From positions 1 through 48,813 of the forward strand of contig CANJCO010000037.1 of assembly GCA_947473045.1 (NCBI GenBank): DNA of 48,813 nucleotides. The letters are read 5' to 3'. This document shows, one piece after another, positions 1-9,212 of this stretch (position 1 is the first letter of the stretch; each line of letters starts with the position of its first letter). Under the pieces are notes generated by a model that did no database searches, was not told where the DNA came from, and saw only the letters and a program-made list of their open reading frames with translations. This DNA is from Myxococcales bacterium (lineage in GTDB: Bacteria > Myxococcota_A > Polyangia > Polyangiales > Polyangiaceae). The position numbers and the translations under genes are program-made.

Positions 1-1
1 G

Positions 2-147
2 CAGGGTGTTGAAAAACACCCTGATAGTAATTGGCGAAGCCAATTGCGTGGGGTGGGGACCCCGAAAAACCGCGTTTTTCGGGGCGGGGAGGTGCATACC
101 TCCCCGAGATGAAAGGCTAGCAGGCCGTTCTTCAACGGCCTGTTAGC
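2..147. repeat. Array of six consecutive hairpins
   Basis: Six perfect or near-perfect inverted repeats follow one another with almost no spacer. 2-23: 9-bp stem cagggtgtt with GAAA loop. 29-45: 7-bp stem aattggc with GAA loop. 50-63: 5-bp stem ggggt with GGGG loop. 60-84: 11-bp stem ccccgaaaaac with CGC loop, sharing its first bases with the previous stem. 85-106: 9-bp stem cggggaggt with GCAT loop. 116-147: 14-bp stem gctagcaggccgtt with CTTC loop and one G-T pair. The stems differ in sequence but keep the same form, and several have GNRA-like or other stable short loops. No ORF with family features covers the region. It could be a dispersed palindromic repeat, the end of a mobile element or a structured RNA; it may extend left of the window. 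The structure is certain, its nature is not. Confidence 0.8.
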
Positions 148-252
148 GGCCTATCGTGATTTGCGAAACCCGCTTCGCCCGCTTCGCGGTCACGAGGGCG
201 AAGAGAGCCGCGCGGCGGACGGCGGCCTGTACTATGTTCGCAGCTCTGCGAT

Positions 253-1941
253 ATGCGCCTTAAACACACATTCCCCATCGCGGCCGCTGTCGTCGCAATC
301 ACCGCCCCCGCACACGCCGAAGACGAGCTGGTGCCCGACAACATCGGTGCGCTCGTGCTCGACTCCGGGCGCGCACCGCTCCCGAAGCCCGACCCCGACG
401 AGGTGCGCTTTGCAGCACACGGCGAGGCTCAGCTCCGCGGGCAGGTCGAGCGCAGCTTCCCGCTCGACGTCGCGGCGTCCACCCTCGACAAGCACCCCGG
501 CGCCTACGCCGACTCCATCGGCCAAAACGCCTTCGTGACCTCGTGGGTGCGCGTCACGCCGAAGCTGCTCATCGGCGACAAGCTCGCGGTGACCGCGCAG
601 ATCGACCTGATGCAGGGCTACGTGTTCGGCGACACCGCGCACGACGTGTCCGCCGATGCATACCCGCGCGACAACGGCGGCAACGCCGGCAACTACGCCG
701 CCCTTCGCTGGCTCTACCTCGACTGGCGCACGCCGTACGGCTTGCTGCGCGTGGGCCAGCAGCCCAACCACTGGGGCATGGGACTGCTCGCGAACGACGG
801 CGATCACCCCTCGCTTTTCGGCGATTATCGCGGAGGCGCGATGGCCGAGCGCATCCTGTTTGGCACCAAGCCGGGGGGTGAGCACAGCCCATTTACCATC
901 GCCGTCGCCGGCGATCTCGTGTACCGCGACTGGCAGGCGCGGCTGTCGCGCGGCGACATCGCGTGGCAGGGCGTGCTCGCGGCGTATTACGAAAAAGGCT
1001 ACGATCAGCTCGGCATTTTCAGCGTACTGCGGAGCCAGTCGACGTCAAAACAGTCGGGCTACGACTTCAACCCGTACACCGACAACCTGAACGTCGGGAT
1101 TGTCGACGTCGCCGGAAAATTCGCGCGGCCAGTGCCCGGCTCGCCATCGACGTTCATCTTCGGGGCCGCCGAAGTCGCGGTGGTCGCGGGCTCGACCAAC
1201 ATGCTGCGCTCCCCCGACCAGGCCGCAGCGGGCGCCGACTCCCACATCTCCCAATACGGCGGCGCGGTGTCGCTGGGGGTTGTCCGCGAAGCGCATTGCT
1301 CAAAGTGCACGCTGAGCCGATCTCCCATCGACCGACCCGACGCGCAAGCCGGCACTTGGGGCAGCTTCGTCGCGAACATTGAGCTGGGCTACGCCTCGGG
1401 AGACGCAGATCCCTACGCCGACACCACCCACCGTTTCACGTTCGATCCAAACCACAAAGTGGGCCTCGTGCTCTTCGACGAGGTGCTTCGCTGGCAGACG
1501 GCCCGCGCCTCGACGGCAGCCCAGGATCCGCTCCTCGCGAACGGAAATCGCCCGACGCCAGGGGTGAACCTGCTGCCCTCGAACGGCGGCGTATTCGGTG
1601 CACAATACATTTATCCGACCATCATCATGCGCCCTCTGCCGACGCTCGACCTCAAGGCCGGCGCGGTGATCGCGCAGACGACCGCCGACAACGTCGACCC
1701 GTACCGCGTCGCGACGCAAGGCGCCTACGTCAACTATCTCGGAGGCGACGCGCGGCGACACGATCTCGGGATCGAGCTCGACGGCGGCGCGGAATATCGC
1801 ATGAAGCTCGACCGCGGACTCACGCTGCAGCTGGGCGCGCAGGCCGGCATTCTCTTCCCCGGCGGAGCGCTCGCGGACGCATCGGGACACACCATGAAGG
1901 CGCCCTGGCTCACCGCCGGACGCGTCGGTCTGCAGTACTGA
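253..1941 (+). CDS. Outer-membrane beta-barrel (porin-like) protein
   Basis: The 562-residue product starts with a classical signal peptide (MRLKHTF, Ala/Val core, AHA cleavage site near residue 22). The rest alternates polar and hydrophobic residues with many Gly, Tyr and Trp, as in a large outer-membrane beta-barrel, and it ends in Tyr (GLQY), the usual aromatic C-terminal residue of such proteins. A conserved-looking stretch, LLRVGQQPNHWGMGLL, lies near residue 165. From memory it resembles a myxobacterial family catalogued as TIGR04551, which I could not check. The ATG is 9 nt upstream of nothing recognisable as a strong Shine-Dalgarno. The next gene, a large lipoprotein, begins 9 nt after the stop, so the two are probably cotranscribed. 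Substrate unknown. Confidence 0.75.
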   Translation: MRLKHTFPIAAAVVAITAPAHAEDELVPDNIGALVLDSGRAPLPKPDPDEVRFAAHGEAQLRGQVERSFPLDVAASTLDKHPGAYADSIGQNAFVTSWVRVTPKLLIGDKLAVTAQIDLMQGYVFGDTAHDVSADAYPRDNGGNAGNYAALRWLYLDWRTPYGLLRVGQQPNHWGMGLLANDGDHPSLFGDYRGGAMAERILFGTKPGGEHSPFTIAVAGDLVYRDWQARLSRGDIAWQGVLAAYYEKGYDQLGIFSVLRSQSTSKQSGYDFNPYTDNLNVGIVDVAGKFARPVPGSPSTFIFGAAEVAVVAGSTNMLRSPDQAAAGADSHISQYGGAVSLGVVREAHCSKCTLSRSPIDRPDAQAGTWGSFVANIELGYASGDADPYADTTHRFTFDPNHKVGLVLFDEVLRWQTARASTAAQDPLLANGNRPTPGVNLLPSNGGVFGAQYIYPTIIMRPLPTLDLKAGAVIAQTTADNVDPYRVATQGAYVNYLGGDARRHDLGIELDGGAEYRMKLDRGLTLQLGAQAGILFPGGALADASGHTMKAPWLTAGRVGLQY

Positions 1942-1950
1942 GGAACGGCG

Positions 1951-4900
1951 ATGAAGAAGCTCTCCATCACACTTTGCACGTTCGCCATCGGCGCCGCGAC
2001 CTCGCAGGGGTGCAGCGCGCAGCGACTCCCGGGCGGTCTCCGGGCGACCCCCGAAGGGCCCGGCGCGAAGGTTCATTTCGACCTCTCGGCGAGACCGCTG
2101 CCCGAAATTCCGGTGCCCAACGACCTCGCGACCTTCGCCGATCCGACGAGCCGAACAGGCCGGCGAATCAACGCCAGCCTCGTCGCGCCCAGCGAATTCG
2201 AGCGCAACGCGCGGCAGGCGTTCTCCGAAATGGAGGGCTGGGGCACCTTCGAGCCAATCTGGGTTCAGTTCGACAAGCCGGAAGGCGGCGACTCGGCGGC
2301 GGCAGCGCTCGACCTCGACAACGTGCGCGCCAGGATGCAAGGCGACGGTTACAAGTTCGATGACGATCCGGTCTATCTGGTGAATCTCACGACCGGCGTG
2401 CCCATGGTTCTCGACATGGGAAATGGGAACTTCCCGGTCGCGGTTCGCGATCCCGACAAGTACTGGCCCAGCGACCCGCACGTCGCCTCGAACAACCTTT
2501 GGTTCGAAGACCGCGAAGAAGGCGCAGGCCTGACCCAGGCCGACTACCGACCCGAGCTCGACACCGACTTCGACGGCGTGCTCGACCACCCCAACACGCT
2601 CGGCCCTGCCGCCCGGTTTCCCGGCATCGACAACCTGATGAACTGGTACGAGCGGGAGACCGACTCGCTCATCATGCGGCCGATCTTGCCGCTCGACGAG
2701 AAAACCGAATATGCCGTCGTGCTGACCGACCGGCTCAAGGGCAGCGACGGCAACCCGATCAAATCGCCGTTTCCGGCGATTCACCACCCGTCGCAGCGCG
2801 CCGCCATTTCGCGCCTCGCCGCGGTGCTCGGAGACACGTCTGCGAAGTCGAAAGCGTACTTTGGCGACCTCGCCGGCACGGGGCTCTCGCACGTGGCGTT
2901 TTCGTGGAGCTACACCACGCAGCCCACCATCGAGGACATGATTCTTCTGCGCGACGGCCTCTACGGCAAGGGTCCGTTTGGGCGCTTCGCCTCCCAGTTT
3001 CCGGCCAGGCTGACGGCCCTGCGAGCCGCCGGCAACCTTCCTGAGAAGGACCTCCCACCCGGATGGGATCAGTCGCCTCCTGCGGGAAAATGCGCCGAGC
3101 GCGCCAAGCATCCGTACGCCGTTTACGTGAACGATCCGGACGTGTCGCTGAGCTTTCAAAAGCTCTTCAAGGACGCGTTCGGCTACGACTCGGGTGACGT
3201 CGCAGGCCTCGTTCGCGATCAGGCGTACATCGATCACCTCACAGTCGCGAAGTTCGAATCGCCCTATTTACAGGGCGATCCGAACGCGAACGATCCGGAC
3301 GCGCGCTTCCACCTCAACTTCTCGACGGGCGAAGGCACGGTGAACAGCGACACGGTGAGCATCTGGATCGTCGTGCCGAAGGAGACGGCCGCGCACAAGC
3401 AGCCCTTCCCCATCACGCTCTGGGGGCACGGCGTGGGCGGCAACATGCCCGAGGTCGAAGACTACGGCGGCGCGTTCGCCCGAGCGGGCCTCGCGAGCGT
3501 GGGCGTGAACATGCCGCAGCAGGGGCTTCCTGACGTTCCTTCACTGCGCATTCCGGCCACGGCGGAGCTCAGCGGTGACTGCCTTTTGCCCTGGGCCGAC
3601 GCGATTCTCACGACCCGTGCGAAGGACCGCAACGGCATGGGTTCGCAGCTTCCGGGCTGGTGGTGGTGGACGATGCACATCGCCAACGTGCGCGACAACG
3701 TGCGGCAGGGCACGCTCGACGAGATGCAGCTTACACGCATCTTGCGCACGTTCGACGGCAGGACGATGAGCGGCCAGGACTACAACGCCGACGGCAAAGA
3801 AGACCTCGCGGGCGATTTTGACGGCAACGGGGTGCCCGACGTCGGCGGGCCCGGCGTGGGAATCTACGCGTCGGGAGAGTCGCTTGGCGGCATCATGAGC
3901 GAAATTCAAGGAGGCATCGATCATCAGATCGACGGCACCGCTCCCATGTCCGGCGGAGGCGGCCTCGCCGACATCGGCTCCCGCAGCTACGGGGTGACCG
4001 AGTCGCTCGCGCAGCTGATGACACCGCTCATCGTGGCCATCCCCGCAACCGACCGACCGTCGAAAGTTGAAGGCGGGGTCACCGTTTTGCGCACCAACTG
4101 CACCCAGGCGCAGATGAGCGTGCGCATGCTCACCGAAGACGGCGACGACGTGCCCGAGGTCGAGCTGGCGTGCCTCAACGCCGACGAAGACGCCCTCGGC
4201 ATGACCGTGGTCGCGACCAACATGACGACGGGAGAGAGGTCCTGTACGCGCACGCTCGCGGGTGGCCGTTTCCGGCTCGCAGTCGCCGCCAGCAAAGGCG
4301 ATCGCATGGACGTGCAGCTCTACAAGGGCGCGGACATGATCGACACGTACAAGGCCTGCAACGTTCGGCCCGAGGCGATCGCCGGGCGGGACATTCGCAC
4401 GTTCGAGCAGAAGGCCTCGAACCCCATCGCTCCCCTGCCCTACGATCCCGTCAAGCGCACCGGCAGCGACAACGCGTGTGATGCCCCGGCCGGCTGCGCG
4501 CAGTGGACGAGCGATTTCTACCCCGTAGGCTCTCCGCTCGTGTCGGTGCAGACCGGTATGGGATACTCCCGCCAGACCCCCAAATTTCGCCGCTTTTGGA
4601 ATCTCGGGCAGGGAGTCGTCGATCCGGGAGATCCGATCAGCTTCGCGCCCTACTATTCGCTGCGCCCGCTCCCCGATCCCGACGGAAATCCGACGAAGCC
4701 GCGCGGACTGCTCGCGATCAACACGGTGGGAGACGCGTTCGTGCCCACCGCCACCGGCTTTGCGTTCGCGCGCGCCGCGGGAGTCATCCCGTTCTTCCCG
4801 CCCGCCGCGTATGATCTCTACCCCGAGTACCGCGACTACGTGACGCCGGCCGCGCTCTACGAGGCCTATGGCGGACGCACGCCGAACCAAGTCTATATCG

Positions 4901-5436
4901 ACGGGGCCTCACTCGAGGGCATCGCCAGACTCGAACGCTTCCCGGCCGGGCCGGGGTGCAAGTCGAACTACAACCCCGACATTGACCCGAGCCTGTGCGC
5001 CAGCTCGCCGACGCTCGACCCCCGGTCGTGTGCGCAGGCGCTCTACGACGTCGACTGGCTCAGCGAGGGCAAGCAGCCCTTCGAGGCGCAGCACCCCGCC
5101 GCCCCGATGCGCATCGCGAGGAACGCGGAGCTGCACGCCGGCGCCGCCACGCTCGAACAGGTGTGGGCGCCTCGACTCAAGGGCGTGCCGTTCAGCGCAG
5201 ACGCAACCGCCTGGGACGCGAGCGCGCGAACCTTGGGACTGGTCAATGTCTACATCATTCCCACCGGACAGCACACCTGGGATACCCCGGATGTTTGTCG
5301 CATCTGGGACCATGGAACTTATGGAGATCTCATGATCGCCCGCTTCTTCTCGAGCGGCGCCAAAGACCCGTACTACCTGTCGCATCCCTCGACGCACGAA
5401 TGCCTCGCCAACTTCTCGTGCGATTTCTTGAAGTGA
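1951..5436 (+). CDS. Large lipoprotein, alpha/beta-hydrolase-like (copy 1)
   Basis: The 1,161-residue product has a signal peptide ending in a weak lipobox (SQGC, Cys21). The N-terminal half (IPVPNDLATFADP, later DEKTEYAVVLTDRL) resembles the N-terminal domain of VolA/Pla-type bacterial lipases. The central part looks like a serine hydrolase: an oxyanion-type WGHG at 491-494 and a nucleophile elbow GESLGG with Ser644. Just before the elbow is an Asp/Gly-rich segment (DYNADGKEDLAGDFDGNG) like thrombospondin type 3 calcium sites; a second DxDxDG run lies near residue 205. A GQHTW near the C-terminus is a candidate catalytic His. The gene lies 9 nt after the barrel protein and is followed by a close paralogue. 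Likely a surface or periplasmic esterase or lipase, substrate unknown. Homology was judged by eye. Confidence 0.72.
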   Translation: MKKLSITLCTFAIGAATSQGCSAQRLPGGLRATPEGPGAKVHFDLSARPLPEIPVPNDLATFADPTSRTGRRINASLVAPSEFERNARQAFSEMEGWGTFEPIWVQFDKPEGGDSAAAALDLDNVRARMQGDGYKFDDDPVYLVNLTTGVPMVLDMGNGNFPVAVRDPDKYWPSDPHVASNNLWFEDREEGAGLTQADYRPELDTDFDGVLDHPNTLGPAARFPGIDNLMNWYERETDSLIMRPILPLDEKTEYAVVLTDRLKGSDGNPIKSPFPAIHHPSQRAAISRLAAVLGDTSAKSKAYFGDLAGTGLSHVAFSWSYTTQPTIEDMILLRDGLYGKGPFGRFASQFPARLTALRAAGNLPEKDLPPGWDQSPPAGKCAERAKHPYAVYVNDPDVSLSFQKLFKDAFGYDSGDVAGLVRDQAYIDHLTVAKFESPYLQGDPNANDPDARFHLNFSTGEGTVNSDTVSIWIVVPKETAAHKQPFPITLWGHGVGGNMPEVEDYGGAFARAGLASVGVNMPQQGLPDVPSLRIPATAELSGDCLLPWADAILTTRAKDRNGMGSQLPGWWWWTMHIANVRDNVRQGTLDEMQLTRILRTFDGRTMSGQDYNADGKEDLAGDFDGNGVPDVGGPGVGIYASGESLGGIMSEIQGGIDHQIDGTAPMSGGGGLADIGSRSYGVTESLAQLMTPLIVAIPATDRPSKVEGGVTVLRTNCTQAQMSVRMLTEDGDDVPEVELACLNADEDALGMTVVATNMTTGERSCTRTLAGGRFRLAVAASKGDRMDVQLYKGADMIDTYKACNVRPEAIAGRDIRTFEQKASNPIAPLPYDPVKRTGSDNACDAPAGCAQWTSDFYPVGSPLVSVQTGMGYSRQTPKFRRFWNLGQGVVDPGDPISFAPYYSLRPLPDPDGNPTKPRGLLAINTVGDAFVPTATGFAFARAAGVIPFFPPAAYDLYPEYRDYVTPAALYEAYGGRTPNQVYIDGASLEGIARLERFPAGPGCKSNYNPDIDPSLCASSPTLDPRSCAQALYDVDWLSEGKQPFEAQHPAAPMRIARNAELHAGAATLEQVWAPRLKGVPFSADATAWDASARTLGLVNVYIIPTGQHTWDTPDVCRIWDHGTYGDLMIARFFSSGAKDPYYLSHPSTHECLANFSCDFLK

Positions 5437-5438
5437 AG

Positions 5439-5466
5439 ATGCGCGGCTGAGCTGACGCATTTTTTG
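5439..5466 (+). terminator. Possible weak intrinsic terminator
   Basis: An atgcg/cgcat stem with a 12-nt loop starts 2 nt after the copy 1 hydrolase stop and is followed at once by six T residues. The stem is short, so termination would be leaky and some read-through into the second hydrolase gene is likely. Confidence 0.35.
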
Positions 5467-5503
5467 TAGGCGGGCTTCCCTCAAGGGTCGCGCCGCGCGC
5501 ACA

Positions 5504-8500
5504 ATGGCGGCCATGCGACGCCTTTTTTCCCCCGCGACGTTGGCCCTCGCCGCGGCGGCCGCCGTGGTGCCTGCCTGCAGCTCCCAAACCGCGCCGGCAG
5601 GCCTGCGCCCGACCCCGGCCGGTGACGGGCCGACGATCGTGTTCGACGTCGCGAGGCGACCGCTACCCGAGATCCCCACCCCGAACGACATCGCGACGTT
5701 CGCCGATCCGACCAGCCGCACCGGACGCCGCATCAATGTGTCGCTCGTCGCGCCAACGCACCTGGAGCGCAGCGCGCGCGAGGGGTTTGCTGAGCTCGAA
5801 GGCTGGGGGACCTTTGCTCCCATCTCGGTGCGCTTTTCGCGCGACGCGCAGACCCCCGAGACGCAGGCCGCGATCGATCTGGAGGCGGTGCGCGCGCGCA
5901 TGCAGCACGACGATCACGACATGACCGACGATCCCGTCTACGTCGTGAACCTGACGACCGGACTGCCCGTGATGCTCGACATGGGCGACGGGAACTTTCC
6001 TGCGACCGCACGCGATCTCGACAAATACTACGAAAACGATCCACGCTCGGCCGAGCACAACATTCTGTTCGAGAGCGCGGAAGAGGGCGCCGGCCTCGGC
6101 GCTTCGGCGTACCGGCCCTCGCTCGACACCGACTTCGACGGCGTGCTCGACCATCCCAACACGCTGCCCTCGAGACGACCCGGCGCCATCGCAGGCGTCG
6201 ACGATTTGATGACGTGGTACGAGCGCGAGACCGACACGCTCGTCATGCGGCCCCTCTTGCCGATGGACGAGAAGACCGAGTACGCCGTCGTGATCACCGA
6301 CCGACTGCGGTCGGCCTCCGGATCGCCCGCGCGCTCGCCTTTTCCGTTCATTCACCATCCGGCCCAGCGCACCCCTGTCGCGCGTCTGGCGACCATCTTC
6401 GCTGACGCTTCGCGCCGCAATTACTACGGCGATGTGGCTGGATCAGGGCTCGATCACGTCGCGTTCGCGTGGTCGTTCACGACCGCCCCCGTAGCCGAGG
6501 ATCTACGCCTGCTCCGCGACGGGCTTCACGGGGTTGGCCCGTTTTCGGCGATGGCGAGCCGCTACCCGACGACGACCACGCCGTTCCGCCTGGCGGGGCT
6601 CGCACGCGACGTCGTGGACGACCCACCCAACTGGCAGGCCAACCCCAAATGCAAGGCTGCCGCCGCGCGTCCCTACGTCGTGCAGTATGACCAGCTCGCG
6701 CCGTCGCTCGAGCTGCTCGTTCAAGCCCTGTCGGGCTTTGGCGTGAGCCAGCCTGAAGTCGACGCCGTGAAGCAGTCGCTGACGTACGTCGACCACTTTG
6801 TCATTGGCACCTTCCCGGTCAGTTACCTGATGGGAGATCCCGATCACGAAGATCCGGACGCCCGCTTCGCGCTCAACTACAAGACCGGCGAAGGGCGCTT
6901 CGGCACCGACACCAGCCACTTCATTTTGGCGGTACCCAAGGCGAGTGCTGCGGCAAAACAGCCGTTCGACACCGTCGTGTGGTCGCACGGCACGGCGCAG
7001 AGCGACATCGAAATCATGATTCGCGCGGGATACTTCGCGCGCCAGGGGATGGCGACCTTCGGCTTCGACGCGCCCGGCCACGGGCTGTACATCGGCCGGG
7101 GAACCGAGACCTTGCTGCAGGGCGTGCTCGAAGGCGCGTGCCTTGTCCCCGTCGCGAAGGCGCTCACGACCGGGCGCGCGCGCGACATCAACCACGACGG
7201 CACCCCCGACCCGGGAGGCCTGTTGTGGACATCCCATATTTTTCACTCGCGCGACAACATCCGACAAACGGTGCTCGACGCCATGCAGGCCACCCGCGTG
7301 GTGCGCAGCTTCGACGGCCGAACCGGTTCGCTCGACACTGACGGTGACGGCGTGGCGAACGCAGAGGGCGATTTTGACGGCGACGGAACTCCCGACGTTG
7401 GGGGGCCAAAGGCCCGCATTTTTAGCGCGGGCGACTCGTACGGGGGCATCGTCGCGCAGATCCACAGCGCGCTCGACCCCGAGGTGCTCGCCGGCGCGTC
7501 GATCAGCGGAGCGGGCGGACTCACCGACGTCGCCGCGCGCTCTTACGGCGTCGTCGATTCGGTCGTGGAACAGCTGCTGACGCCCCTCGTCGTGGCTGTC
7601 CCCGCGAGCGCGCGTCCTCCCTCCGCCGACGGCAAGGAGACCAACTGCGCCGCAGGACAGCGCTCCGTACGAATGGTGGTCAACGACCTGATTCGTTCGG
7701 CCGAGGTCGAGCTCGCCTGTCTGCCCGAGGCCGAGCTGACCGGAAACATGACCGTCGTGCTCACGAACCTGACCACCCGCGAAGTGCGGTGCGCGCGCAC
7801 CTCGAGCGAGGGCCGGTTCCGTGTCCCCATTCCGTCGAATGTGGGAGATCGACTGGACGTGCAACTCTATGACGGGGCGGATGCAGTAACCTCCTACGAG
7901 TCGTGCGCGCTCGCCCTCGGGGCACGGGCGGGGCGATCGGTCCGCACGTTCGAGCAGCCCAGGCCAAGGCCGAGGCCCGTCGCGGACGCCGACGTCGTGT
8001 GCGAAGGCGAAGCGGGATGCGCTCAGTTCCGCGATCTGCTCATTCCGGTCGGATCGGCGCTGTTCGCGGTTCAAGAGGGACTCGGACTGCGTCGCCAGAC
8101 ACCTGAGCTTCGTAAGCTGTTCGCGCTCACCCAGTCCGCTCTCGACGGCGCCGATCCCGTGAATTTCGCGCCACTTTTCATGCTGCGCGACAGCACGGGC
8201 TACGGCGGCGCTCCCGCGGGGCCCAAGGCGTTCATGGATGCCAATACGTCGGGAGACGCGTTCGTCGTTGTGGGCGCGGGAGCCGTGTTCGCGCGCGCGA
8301 TGGGCGCCTTGCCGTTTCTGCCGCCCCGCGCCCTCACCGACATGCCCGAGTTCGCGGACTACGCAACGCCCTCCGCGCTCTACGACGCGCTCGGAGGCCG
8401 CACCCCGAACGACGTCATGATCGACAACTTCGCGATCGAAGGAAATTTCAGGCTCGCGCGCACACCGGCAGGTGCCACGTGCGCGGCGAACTATGTAGCG

Positions 8501-8953
8501 AGCGCCGCCTGCTCGGCGCCTCCGGCGACCAACCCCACGATCTGCGCCGACACGGTCGCTGATATCGACTGGCTCGCAGAAGGCAACGATCGCTACGATG
8601 CGGTCCACCCTCCGGTGCCGCTCCGGCTCGCGCGACTCGCGCGGCTGCGCGCCAGGGACGCGGCGTCGTTGTCGGCTTCGTGGAAGCCGAGACTTGCGGG
8701 CGCCCCTTTTTCGAACGACGGCGGATTCTCCGGCGCCGAAGGTCCCGTGGTCAGCCTGGTCAACGCCTACGTCAACCCGCTCGGCCAGCATGTGTGGGTC
8801 ACGTCAAACCCGTGCAAGGCCTGGGACGACGCACTGTATTACGATCACGTGGTCGGCCGGTTCTTCGCGAGCGGCGGTCAGGACGTGTATTTCCTGTCGC
8901 ATCCGAAGAGCCACGCGTGCCTCGCCACCGAGGCTTGCGATTTCTTCAAGTGA
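5504..8953 (+). CDS. Large lipoprotein, alpha/beta-hydrolase-like (copy 2)
   Basis: The 1,149-residue product is a paralogue of the preceding gene along its full length: both share NDIATFADP/NDLATFADP, TSRTGRRIN, WYERETD, DEKTEYAVV and the C-terminal GQHxW, SHP and CDFxK blocks. The signal peptide ends in a good lipobox (VPAC). SHG lies at 494-496 and the nucleophile elbow is GDSYGG with Ser645. The insert before the elbow, DTDGDGVANAEGDFDGDG, is a better calcium-site match than in copy 1. Two ATGs (5504 and 5513) are possible; the second gives a cleaner signal peptide (MRRLFSP). The motifs kept in both copies argue that both are functional; different elbow residues (ES versus DS) suggest different substrates. 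No strong Shine-Dalgarno is seen. Confidence 0.72.
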   Translation: MAAMRRLFSPATLALAAAAAVVPACSSQTAPAGLRPTPAGDGPTIVFDVARRPLPEIPTPNDIATFADPTSRTGRRINVSLVAPTHLERSAREGFAELEGWGTFAPISVRFSRDAQTPETQAAIDLEAVRARMQHDDHDMTDDPVYVVNLTTGLPVMLDMGDGNFPATARDLDKYYENDPRSAEHNILFESAEEGAGLGASAYRPSLDTDFDGVLDHPNTLPSRRPGAIAGVDDLMTWYERETDTLVMRPLLPMDEKTEYAVVITDRLRSASGSPARSPFPFIHHPAQRTPVARLATIFADASRRNYYGDVAGSGLDHVAFAWSFTTAPVAEDLRLLRDGLHGVGPFSAMASRYPTTTTPFRLAGLARDVVDDPPNWQANPKCKAAAARPYVVQYDQLAPSLELLVQALSGFGVSQPEVDAVKQSLTYVDHFVIGTFPVSYLMGDPDHEDPDARFALNYKTGEGRFGTDTSHFILAVPKASAAAKQPFDTVVWSHGTAQSDIEIMIRAGYFARQGMATFGFDAPGHGLYIGRGTETLLQGVLEGACLVPVAKALTTGRARDINHDGTPDPGGLLWTSHIFHSRDNIRQTVLDAMQATRVVRSFDGRTGSLDTDGDGVANAEGDFDGDGTPDVGGPKARIFSAGDSYGGIVAQIHSALDPEVLAGASISGAGGLTDVAARSYGVVDSVVEQLLTPLVVAVPASARPPSADGKETNCAAGQRSVRMVVNDLIRSAEVELACLPEAELTGNMTVVLTNLTTREVRCARTSSEGRFRVPIPSNVGDRLDVQLYDGADAVTSYESCALALGARAGRSVRTFEQPRPRPRPVADADVVCEGEAGCAQFRDLLIPVGSALFAVQEGLGLRRQTPELRKLFALTQSALDGADPVNFAPLFMLRDSTGYGGAPAGPKAFMDANTSGDAFVVVGAGAVFARAMGALPFLPPRALTDMPEFADYATPSALYDALGGRTPNDVMIDNFAIEGNFRLARTPAGATCAANYVASAACSAPPATNPTICADTVADIDWLAEGNDRYDAVHPPVPLRLARLARLRARDAASLSASWKPRLAGAPFSNDGGFSGAEGPVVSLVNAYVNPLGQHVWVTSNPCKAWDDALYYDHVVGRFFASGGQDVYFLSHPKSHACLATEACDFFK

Positions 8954-8968
8954 GCTGAAGCACGCGGC

Positions 8969-9130
8969 TCATGCGTCGTCGGCCGGATCGTCATCATCGG
9001 TCGGTTGCTGCCACTGAATGCCGCGCCAGCGGATGCCCGTCGGATCGCGACGGCGGGCTTTGCGCAGCGTGTAGCGCTGCAAGCCCATCGCGACGAAAAT
9101 TCCCGCGGCCATCAAAATGAGCATCACCAT
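8969..9130 (-). CDS. Small single-span membrane protein
   Basis: A 53-residue protein from the ATG at 9130; a TTG at 9151 would add seven residues. It starts directly with a hydrophobic segment (MVMLILMAAGIFVAMGL), followed by a basic stretch (RKARRR) and an acidic tail (DDDDPADD). This fits one membrane span with a basic cytoplasmic face. It converges with the copy 2 hydrolase, 15 nt from its stop, and diverges from the biotinyl-protein gene. No function can be named. It is supported by the membrane topology and by filling an otherwise empty gap; no family is recognised. Confidence 0.5.
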   Translation of the reverse strand: MVMLILMAAGIFVAMGLQRYTLRKARRRDPTGIRWRGIQWQQPTDDDDPADDA

Positions 9131-9212
9131 GCTGCTTTGATTGTAGCGCAACGCGCGCGCGCTTCGACAATTGCCGTCGCACGACCTGCTGGAGTACCGT
9201 TGGAAATCAGCT

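Noticed and set aside
1300-3237. Long antisense open frame (645 codons) opposite the porin-like and first hydrolase genes
   Set aside because: It is Arg/His/Val-rich with no motifs and lies fully opposite well-supported genes; GC-rich codon bias produces such frames.
6503-8791. Antisense open frame of 762 codons opposite the second hydrolase
   Set aside because: Same composition artefact; the sense frame has a lipobox, GxSxG elbow and a paralogue.
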